Assembly (NCBI GenBank): GCA_900313435.1
Contig: OMRF01000344.1
Coordinates: 1 to 11,991, forward strand
From: an uncultured Lachnospiraceae bacterium
Lineage (GTDB): Bacteria; Bacillota; Clostridia; Lachnospirales; Lachnospiraceae
Direction: 5' to 3'
Length of the DNA: 11,991 nucleotides
A model generated the notes under the pieces. That model was not told where the DNA came from. It searched no databases and worked only from the letters and a program-made list of their open reading frames with translations. Positions 6,892 through 11,991 of this stretch are shown in pieces (position 1 is the stretch's first letter; every line of letters starts with the position of its first letter). The translations under genes and the position numbers were made by a program.

Positions 6892-8642
6892 ACGATCACA
6901 TCGTCAGGAAAATCTTTTTTAATACCTTTCTGGTACAGACCATGTCTGTTCTCGCCAGCCTCATAAGCGCCACGGTGAACGGGATGGTCACCGGCTCACT
7001 CCTGGGTGTTACTCCCATGGCAGCCTACGGTTTTGTCACTCCGATGATCAATGTCTACATGGCATTGGGCGGCGCCTGCGGCACAGGGATATCCACGGTG
7101 TGCGGCCGGATCGTCGGAGAGGGAGATGTCAAAAAAACAAATAAGGTGTTCTCCATCGGCATGGAATTTACCCTTCTCCTGTCCGTTGCGGTGATGCTGA
7201 TCACGATCTTTTGTGCAAAGCCCCTTGCGATAATGTTTGGCGCAACCGGCGATACCCTTCCTATGGCGGTTGATTTCCTGAGAGGCTATGGACTGTGTGC
7301 GCCTGCGATGTTTCTGGTCACGACACTGATCGCCGTTCTTCAGATTGATGGAGACATGAAGTTAGTCTTCGCCTCCACCATAACCATGACGGTGGTAGAT
7401 GTCGTGCTCGCCGTTTTAAACGGACTTGTATTCCACAAGGGGCTTCTCGGTATGGCGCTCGCCGTAACATTTAGTTTTTATGCGGCGTTGGTTGTCATCA
7501 TGCTGCACTTTTTAAACAAAAACCGTATCCTGCATTTTTCGCTGACAAAATTGAACGGAGCGAACCTGCTGGATATTGCCAGATATGGCATGCCCTATGC
7601 CATGCAGCAATTATGCCGGGCATTCCTTGTGATATCTTTAAACTTTGTCATCCGTTCCCTCGGAAGCACGGACGGCGTCGCCGTACTCACCGCCGTTACC
7701 TCTGCCGGAAACCTCTGTATGACGATAGGGACCGGTACCGGAAGAGCTGTCACACTGGTGGGCAGTGTCTTCCGCGGCGAAAGGGACAAAACCTCCATCA
7801 TGATGCTGCTTAGGGATTCCCTGAAGTATTCCCTGATCATGAATGGTGTCCTGTCTGTCGTGTTGTTCCTCTTTTCCGGACAGTTAATGCCGCTTTTCCT
7901 GCGTGGCGGAGGTGACCTCACAGACATCGCCGTCAAAGCGTTCCGCTGTTTTATCCTGTGTACGGTCTTCTACTCTTTCAATGTGGTTTTAAAGAGCCAT
8001 TATCAGGCGGTGCGAAAGGAAGTCATGGTATATGCCTATGTCTTCATGGATAACTTTGCCAGCATTGCATTAAGCGGGTTCATCCTGGGGCAGTTGTTCG
8101 GGCTGGACGGCGTATGGTTTTCTTATCTTGTGGGCGAGACGATCACGCTGCTTTTGTTTAGCATCGTGATCCTGATCAGAACAAAACGGGGACCGCGCTT
8201 TCTGGAGCGCGCAGCTTTGCTGCCCGCGGACTTTGACAAAAAGCCGCTGCTCATCTATGAAAAGTCAATCGGAAATATGGAAGAAGTAATAGAAGCATCG
8301 GAAGCATGTCGTGCTGCCTGCAAAGAGGCGGGCTGCTCCGAAAAAAACGCATACTTTGTTTCCCTTGCAGTCGAAGAGATGGCCGGCAATGTGGTCAGAT
8401 ACGGATTTCGCGACAACAGGCATTACAGCATCGATCTCAGGATCACGAAAAACGAAGATGGCTGGGTCATGCGGATCCGGGACAACTGCAGTTCCTTCAA
8501 TCCCATCGACTACGTCAACCTGCTGAATGATGAAGATCCTGTTGCGCATATCGGCATCAAGATGGTGAAACGCATCTCCGGAAGTATGGAGTATATTAAC
8601 TCCATGAACATGAATAACTTAATTGCAAGTTTTCAGGGATGA
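6888..8642 (+). CDS. MATE efflux transporter fused to a C-terminal HATPase (RsbW-like) domain
   Basis: This 584-residue protein pairs a MATE exporter (about 12 membrane segments within residues 8-436) with a cytosolic GHKL ATPase domain (about 458-584). The pump part shows early MATE patterns such as GACGTGISTVCGRIVGEGD. The tail carries an N box, SLAVEEMAGNVVRYGF, with E497 and N501 spaced as in RsbW/SpoIIAB. RIRDNCSSFNP (D532) fills the D-x-G position with Cys instead of Gly, and HIGIKMVKRISGSMEYINS is a late G-box-like stretch. Such domains in anti-sigma factors bind ATP and phosphorylate or sequester STAS or sigma partners; here it may gate transport by a partner protein (inference). GAGGA lies nine bases upstream and the start overlaps the ligase stop, arguing that the pump exports the ligase product. 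I recall MATE-HATPase fusions from clostridia, so the architecture is probably not unique. Confidence 0.88.
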   Translation: MNDHIVRKIFFNTFLVQTMSVLASLISATVNGMVTGSLLGVTPMAAYGFVTPMINVYMALGGACGTGISTVCGRIVGEGDVKKTNKVFSIGMEFTLLLSVAVMLITIFCAKPLAIMFGATGDTLPMAVDFLRGYGLCAPAMFLVTTLIAVLQIDGDMKLVFASTITMTVVDVVLAVLNGLVFHKGLLGMALAVTFSFYAALVVIMLHFLNKNRILHFSLTKLNGANLLDIARYGMPYAMQQLCRAFLVISLNFVIRSLGSTDGVAVLTAVTSAGNLCMTIGTGTGRAVTLVGSVFRGERDKTSIMMLLRDSLKYSLIMNGVLSVVLFLFSGQLMPLFLRGGGDLTDIAVKAFRCFILCTVFYSFNVVLKSHYQAVRKEVMVYAYVFMDNFASIALSGFILGQLFGLDGVWFSYLVGETITLLLFSIVILIRTKRGPRFLERAALLPADFDKKPLLIYEKSIGNMEEVIEASEACRAACKEAGCSEKNAYFVSLAVEEMAGNVVRYGFRDNRHYSIDLRITKNEDGWVMRIRDNCSSFNPIDYVNLLNDEDPVAHIGIKMVKRISGSMEYINSMNMNNLIASFQG

Positions 8643-9928
8643 AAATATCCAATATGATCACGGATCTCAATCCCACACCCGTAAGGACGGCTTAGACTGT
8701 CATAGTACTTCAGCGTCTCATCATCGTAAGACAGCGCAGGAATCCCTCGTTCTGTCCGTTTCCTGCCGAAACCGAGCGTGATAGGATAGAACCGGACTTC
8801 TGTGATCTTTCCGTCTTCTATCGTCCATCCGGCAAGCAAACTTCTCCAGATATTTTCACACACCGGATACCCCTGCGTGTCATTTTTGCTGCGGGAGGAC
8901 ATGTATTCCCCGATCTTGGTTTCCTGAGACAGATTCTTCGTATAAAACGCATCATAGGGCTGCATGGAAATGGTCTCGGTCTCAAAGATAAAGTTGCCGA
9001 GACTATAAAGGATCAACCCTCCATTATAAAATTCAAAACCGCGCAGCTCATGTGGTCCATGTCCGATCACCACTTTCGCCCCGGCGTCGATGCAGGCTCT
9101 TGCTGCAATCTCCATAAACTCCGGCGCAACCGTCATATCATCAAGTTTCGGCTCGTGAACGTGAAGGCTGACCATCCCCATATCTGCCTGCCTTTGCATT
9201 TCCTTCACTTCCGCTTCGATCCGTTCCAGGTCTTTTTGATCCGGAACCGTCCGGACTTCGTTGACCTCGTCCAATTGGAACTGATATTTCCCAAAACTCT
9301 TCGTATTCTCCGGTTTCGGATTCAGGTATCCCAGTCGGATTCCATACTCTTCGTATGCGTTGACGCAGGTGATGTCGGCCAGCTTTTTGACTGCATCAAA
9401 GTTCTCTTTTGTCACATGATAGGTGGTTTGAAACCGCAGCGGATTTATCCCCGGACGCCCCGTCACAGCGCCGTTCTGTCCACCTGCCGCACTCGAAGGC
9501 GGAAACGTGGAGCTTGCGCTGATAAGCCCCACACGTGCTTGTTTTGTCTCAAGATAGCAGGCCCGGGATGCGTCAAAAAGATTCGCGCCGGTGCCGGAAA
9601 ACACCATATCCCGCTCCTTCAAATGCCGGATCGTGGCCAGGATCCCGCCTTCCCCGTAATCACCGGAATGATTATTAGCGGTGGCAAAAAGGTTGAATCC
9701 GAACGCCATCAGATCATCAAGACATCCTGGCTCCGTCATAGCCCAGGTTCCGCCGCTTTCCGCGGCCGGAGTCCCTTCCCGGTCATGAAATGTCATTTCC
9801 AGATTGTTGAACGCCACATCGTGTTCACTGATCAGCTTTTTCAGATCCTCAAATCCGGGATACCCATCCTTTGGTATTCTTCTCGTAATAAATGAATCGC
9901 CCGATGCGATAAATTTTGTTTTCCCCAT
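8633..9928 (-). CDS. CapA/PgsA-type metallophosphatase-like protein (PGA_cap domain)
   Basis: This 431-residue protein belongs to the CapA family, related to calcineurin-like phosphoesterases and named for a subunit of poly-gamma-glutamate synthesis. Motifs in order are GD (10-11), NNLE (41-44), ANNHSGD (84-90), HVHE (256-259), GHGPHELRG (289-297) and YSLGNFIF (308-315). The Asp, Asn and His residues are placed as expected for metal ligands. Unlike Bacillus PgsA it has no signal peptide or membrane anchor, so it is probably cytosolic. No capB, capC or pgsE is present, so a capsule role is not supported; many stand-alone members have unknown substrates. AAGGAG lies six bases before the ATG. 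Its 3' end overlaps that of the MATE-HATPase gene by 10 bases, tail to tail, with no terminator between. An amide or phosphoester hydrolase acting beside the GH3 ligase is possible but speculative. Confidence 0.85.
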   Translation of the reverse strand: MGKTKFIASGDSFITRRIPKDGYPGFEDLKKLISEHDVAFNNLEMTFHDREGTPAAESGGTWAMTEPGCLDDLMAFGFNLFATANNHSGDYGEGGILATIRHLKERDMVFSGTGANLFDASRACYLETKQARVGLISASSTFPPSSAAGGQNGAVTGRPGINPLRFQTTYHVTKENFDAVKKLADITCVNAYEEYGIRLGYLNPKPENTKSFGKYQFQLDEVNEVRTVPDQKDLERIEAEVKEMQRQADMGMVSLHVHEPKLDDMTVAPEFMEIAARACIDAGAKVVIGHGPHELRGFEFYNGGLILYSLGNFIFETETISMQPYDAFYTKNLSQETKIGEYMSSRSKNDTQGYPVCENIWRSLLAGWTIEDGKITEVRFYPITLGFGRKRTERGIPALSYDDETLKYYDSLSRPYGCGIEIRDHIGYFHP

Positions 9929-9961
9929 GTTGTACTCCTTTCCCGCATTTCGTCCGATGTC

Positions 9962-9990
9962 AGTTTATCAAATTCGCTCTCGAAGCACAA
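9962..9990 (-). promoter_or_regulatory. Possible promoter of the CapA-like gene
   Basis: On the minus strand, TTGTGC (9985-9990), a 17-base spacer and TAAACT (9962-9967) lie about 34 bases before the start codon. Both boxes are imperfect. The alternative is read-through from the DUF2812 gene across repeat copy 4. Confidence 0.35.
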
Positions 9991-9994
9991 ATTA

Positions 9995-10023
9995 TGGACC
10001 CCCGGGACAGTCCCCGGGGTCCA
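9995..10023. repeat. Intergenic palindromic repeat, copy 4
   Basis: This copy is base-for-base identical to copies 3 and 6 (same arms, CAG loop, one internal C-C mismatch). It lies three bases beyond the DUF2812 stop codon and just upstream of the possible CapA promoter. Confidence 0.93.
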
Positions 10024-10026
10024 CTC

Positions 10027-10974
10027 TTACTTAATAGTCACTTCAATAATACCTGTTACTTTTTCCCCGGATACTTCAATCCGGTAGTGACCGTCATTTG
10101 GTACTTCTACCGCTTCATAGCCCCAATTATAAAAATCTCCGGAAAATATTGGATCCTTTCCGTCTTCCGCAACAGATAAGTGTAAACGCCCCCGGGAAAA
10201 CTCGACAATATGAAATACTACTGTCTCTCCCTTTTTCAGATTATACTCTTTGACCACAGAAGTATTAAGCTTTTCAGCTTCCACAACATATCCGTTATTA
10301 TTTTCCGTCACCTCATAGGATGACCGGTATTGCGACCAGAAAAATACTCCAATTCCTGCAAGCAAAGCAACAATAAGCGCAAAGACTCCAAAATATTTTA
10401 ACCGGGTTTTTGGACTGTTTCCCGTTACCAGCTTTTCATATTTATAGAACTGAAAAGCCGTTATAGTAAACATCACAAGATAAATAATTGCCAGTCCAAG
10501 AAAACTGAAAGAAAATACATTCTGAAATATACTCCCGCCGCGATAACCCGCTGTGTTTAAACACAGCTGTGGGATAATAACCAATGCAAAAATGATAATA
10601 AGCGGGATGATCCTGCCTCTGAATACTCTCCTCATCATATCGAGTCTTGAGGCATCATCACAGAAGATTTCCTCTCTCTCTCCGCTTGTCTCCCCTTCTT
10701 TTCGGAAATAGCTGTAGCCAACAAAATCACAGATATACTCCCATCCGCAATCTGAGAACATCTGGACATATTCATCCTTATTCCTGATTCCTTCCTGGTT
10801 ATAATCAAGCCTGTAAGCCACCTTCTTAGGTTCACTTTTCTCAAAGTGATAAAAACCCGGAAATGACACATGGGTAAACTTCCATCCCTTTTCATTCATG
10901 GCACTCAGATAAGCCTCTTCCTGCTGATACTGAGGGATCGTAAAAAATTTGTAGACTGTTTTTCCGTTTCCCAT
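10027..10974 (-). CDS. DUF2812 domain membrane protein
   Basis: This 315-residue protein has an N-terminal DUF2812 domain (about 1-105), recognised from the early GWKF..V.FP.FYHFEKSEPKKVAYRLDYN stretch and GWEYICDFVGYSYFRKE. Three membrane segments follow at about 122-141, 154-178 and 194-214. A roughly 100-residue beta-rich C-terminal part (after about 218) would face outside if the N-terminus is cytosolic. The function of DUF2812 is unknown, but it is regularly encoded directly after a PadR repressor, as here, suggesting envelope or stress adaptation. Two adjacent ATGs overlap the padR stop; the second (10974) is preferred because AAGGAGG ends seven bases before it, against four for the one at 10977. 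Translation is coupled to padR. Repeat copy 4 follows the stop by three bases. Confidence 0.83.
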   Translation of the reverse strand: MGNGKTVYKFFTIPQYQQEEAYLSAMNEKGWKFTHVSFPGFYHFEKSEPKKVAYRLDYNQEGIRNKDEYVQMFSDCGWEYICDFVGYSYFRKEGETSGEREEIFCDDASRLDMMRRVFRGRIIPLIIIFALVIIPQLCLNTAGYRGGSIFQNVFSFSFLGLAIIYLVMFTITAFQFYKYEKLVTGNSPKTRLKYFGVFALIVALLAGIGVFFWSQYRSSYEVTENNNGYVVEAEKLNTSVVKEYNLKKGETVVFHIVEFSRGRLHLSVAEDGKDPIFSGDFYNWGYEAVEVPNDGHYRIEVSGEKVTGIIEVTIK

Positions 10975-11288
10975 CATCTCACCTCCTTCATGTTCTTATA
11001 TAGCCGCGCTATCCTGTTCATTTCCAGATTGAGGACTTCATTTCCCAGATCCGTGATCGAATAGATTTTTCTTTTTTCTTCTTCACGGACAAATCTGATC
11101 AATCCGTCTTTTTCCATCTTTGAAAGACTTCCATACATAGTTCCCGGCGCAAGAACAATATCTCCTTCCGTCATTTCTTTGACCATCTGTACTATTCCGT
11201 AACCGTGATTGGGTTCCCTGAGACACAACAAAATATAGAATCCTGTTTCTGTCATAGGAACATAAACCTTCTTGATGTGTGCATCCAT
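10974..11288 (-). CDS. PadR family transcriptional repressor
   Basis: This 104-residue winged-helix regulator is of the short PadR type. Family hallmarks are the N-terminal helix region TETGFYILLCLREPNHGYGI, the recognition-helix stretch APGTMYGSLSKMEKDGLI, the wing EEEKRKIYSITDLG, and a short C-terminal helix for dimerisation. It is first in a two-gene operon with the DUF2812 gene (4-base overlap). AAGGAG lies six bases before the ATG at 11288. Its promoter contains two perfect palindromes built from ATCGCA half-sites, so autorepression is likely, with an unknown effector relieving it. PadR family members often respond to phenolics, antibiotics or envelope stress, but nothing here identifies the ligand. 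Confidence 0.9.
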   Translation of the reverse strand: MDAHIKKVYVPMTETGFYILLCLREPNHGYGIVQMVKEMTEGDIVLAPGTMYGSLSKMEKDGLIRFVREEEKRKIYSITDLGNEVLNLEMNRIARLYKNMKEVR

Positions 11289-11310
11289 GACTTACTCCTT
11301 TATATTTAAC

Positions 11311-11324
11311 TGCGATGTATCGCA
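11311..11324. promoter_or_regulatory. Palindromic operator, downstream site
   Basis: TGCGATGTATCGCA is a perfect inverted repeat with 6-base arms and a 2-base centre. It lies between the -10 box and the ribosome binding site of padR and uses the same ATCGCA half-site as the upstream palindrome. It is probably bound by the PadR protein. Confidence 0.65.
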
Positions 11325-11335
11325 CCTCGATATAT

Positions 11336-11364
11336 ACAATATCGCAGTGCGATACATATGTCAA
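11336..11364 (-). promoter_or_regulatory. Promoter of the padR-DUF2812 operon
   Basis: On the minus strand, consensus -35 TTGACA (11359-11364), a 17-base spacer and -10-like TATTGT (11336-11341) precede padR. The spacer is largely filled by a 15-base palindrome, so repressor binding would block RNA polymerase directly. Confidence 0.7.
11340..11354. promoter_or_regulatory. Palindromic operator, upstream site within the promoter spacer
   Basis: TATCGCAGTGCGATA is a perfect inverted repeat (7-base arms, single G centre) lying in the spacer of the padR promoter. With the site at 11311-11324 it gives four ATCGCA/TGCGAT half-sites in 44 bases. Position and symmetry suit a PadR dimer. Confidence 0.72.
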
Positions 11365-11374
11365 GCAGTTTTTT

Positions 11375-11404
11375 TGGACCCCCCGGGACGGGGTCAGGGG
11401 TCCA
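11375..11404. repeat. Intergenic palindromic repeat, copy 5 (30-base variant)
   Basis: This copy has the outer arms TGGACCCC and GGGGTCCA. It has one extra C in the left arm and a different centre (GGGACGGGGTC), matching the reverse complement of copy 1 rather than the other copies. It lies ten bases upstream of the padR -35 box. Confidence 0.9.
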
Positions 11405-11512
11405 CTTTTCATGGTGACGGTCCGCAATGTCCAACAGTAAATTTACGCCTTCTTCCGAGGATTTCGTCAAGAATTATGTTAAAATAATGCTTATTTTATA
11501 TTGCAGGATAAT
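11405..11512. other. Short segment between two repeats, no gene seen
   Basis: These 108 bases between copies 5 and 6 are AT-richer towards the right. They contain a perfect inverted repeat at 11480-11498: TAAAATAA, TGC, TTATTTTA. It could be an operator or part of the Nudix promoter, but no convincing -35/-10 pair is visible. A minus-strand frame here looks mildly protein-like but starts right after a stop and has no ribosome binding site. Confidence 0.4.
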
Positions 11513-11541
11513 TGGACCCCCGGGACAGTCCCCGGGGTCCA
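11513..11541. repeat. Intergenic palindromic repeat, copy 6
   Basis: This copy is identical to copies 3 and 4. It ends five bases before the TGGAG ribosome binding site of the Nudix gene. It is translated in the longer frame that begins with TTG at 11512, which gives a misleading N-terminal extension. Confidence 0.93.
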
Positions 11542-11562
11542 TTTTGTGGAGTTGCAGATGAA

Positions 11563-11967
11563 ATGAAAACAATAAGAGTAGTAGCGGCGGTTATCCGTAA
11601 CGGTGATAAGATATTTGCCACCGCCAGAGGATATGGTGAATATAAAGGCTGGTGGGAATTCCCGGGCGGAAAGATCGAAGATGGAGAAACACCGCAGCAG
11701 GCTTTGATACGTGAGATCCGCGAGGAACTGACGGCAGAGATTACTGTAGGGGAGCTGATCAAAACGATCGAATATGATTATCCTGCATTTCACCTTTCCA
11801 TGGACTGCTTCTGGGCAAAGGTGGTATCAGGCCATCTTGAACTGAAGGAAGCGGAAGATGCAAAGTGGCTTACAAAAGATCAGCTGGATGAAGTGAAGTG
11901 GCTTCCCGCAGACTTGGAACTGATAGATCCTATAAGGCAGATGCTGGATAGAATGGATTTGATATGA
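11563..11967 (+). CDS. Nudix hydrolase, MutT/NudG-like (nucleoside triphosphate pyrophosphohydrolase)
   Basis: This 134-residue cytosolic enzyme resembles MutT, NudG and related (d)NTP pyrophosphatases that clear oxidised or modified nucleotides. The Nudix box lies at 36-58: GKIEDGE (36-42), then REIREEL (50-56) with the metal-binding Glu residues 51, 54 and 55. The following Gly of the consensus is Thr57. WWEFPGG before the box and DAKWLTKDQLDEVKWLPAD near the end are typical of this subgroup. The start at 11563 is chosen because TGGAG ends 11 bases upstream and the product begins with the first beta-strand. The in-frame extension to 11512 is only repeat-derived sequence (DPRDSPRGP). The gene stands alone between repeat copies 6 and 7. 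Exact nucleotide preference cannot be told. Confidence 0.88.
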   Translation: MKTIRVVAAVIRNGDKIFATARGYGEYKGWWEFPGGKIEDGETPQQALIREIREELTAEITVGELIKTIEYDYPAFHLSMDCFWAKVVSGHLELKEAEDAKWLTKDQLDEVKWLPADLELIDPIRQMLDRMDLI

Positions 11968-11972
11968 GAAAA

Positions 11973-11991
11973 TGGACCCCCGGAATGGACC
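11973..11991. repeat. Intergenic palindromic repeat, copy 7 (cut by window end)
   Basis: The stub TGGACCCCCGGAA is followed by the first six bases of another unit, TGGACC, at the window edge. All 19 visible bases match the start of the compound copy 2. It begins five bases after the Nudix stop codon. Confidence 0.85.

Noticed and set aside
9050..9895. Plus-strand open frame opposite the CapA-like gene
   Set aside because: It is antisense to a gene with complete motifs and a good ribosome binding site, and has no support of its own.
11405..11470. Remnant of a minus-strand gene between repeats 5 and 6
   Set aside because: A short frame reads like a helical peptide but begins just after a stop codon, lacks a ribosome binding site and matches nothing I recognise.
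121..11991. The repeats as a CRISPR array
   Set aside because: Copies are separated by whole genes, vary in length and orientation, and there are no spacers of regular size or cas genes.
121..11991. A true integron cassette array
   Set aside because: Copies lie in both orientations, module genes face both ways, no integrase or attI is visible, and the canonical attC end motifs are not recognisable. Kept only as a comparison.

Overview
The window looks like chromosome of a gut or rumen clostridium, most likely Lachnospiraceae or a close relative. This rests on gene content: MepA-like MATE pumps, a PadR/DUF2812 pair, a MATE pump ending in an RsbW-like ATPase domain, and a bacterial GH3-type ligase. 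Purine-rich Shine-Dalgarno sites and sigma-A-like promoters fit. Species cannot be read from the sequence. There are no RNA genes, CRISPR arrays, transposases or integrases, and no gene-free gap longer than 300 bases.

Layout. (1) 106-1485, minus: a MATE efflux pump with a good promoter, whose last codons are supplied by an intergenic repeat. (2) 1710-5101, plus: a two-gene polar amino-acid ABC importer. Its first protein carries two tandem, order-swapped substrate-binding units fused to the permease; its second is an ABC ATPase with a C-terminal GHKL/HATPase-like extension. (3) 5158-8642, plus: a GH3-family acyl-adenylating amide ligase translationally coupled to a MATE pump with a C-terminal HATPase domain, overlapping tail to tail with (4) 8633-9928, minus: a CapA/PgsA-type protein. 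(5) 10027-11288, minus: a PadR repressor and a DUF2812 membrane protein behind a promoter with a double palindromic operator. (6) 11563-11967, plus: a MutT/NudG-like Nudix hydrolase.

Seven copies (one cut by the window end) of a 29-30 bp, very GC-rich palindromic repeat sit at nearly every module boundary, often touching a stop codon or lying just before a ribosome binding site. The importer module between copies 2 and 3 has strikingly different codon use from its neighbour: by hand count 23 of 33 Ile codons in its ATPase are ATA, against none of about 38 in the GH3 gene. So the repeats coincide with joints between DNA of different origin.

The most interesting functional reading is inference. 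GH3 enzymes adenylate a carboxylic acid and usually join it to an amino acid. Here such an enzyme is coupled to an exporter and lies beside an amino-acid importer, and both transport systems end in a histidine-kinase-like ATPase domain of the kind used in anti-sigma/antagonist partner switching. This suggests a system that makes and exports an acyl-amino-acid-like product under shared cytosolic control.
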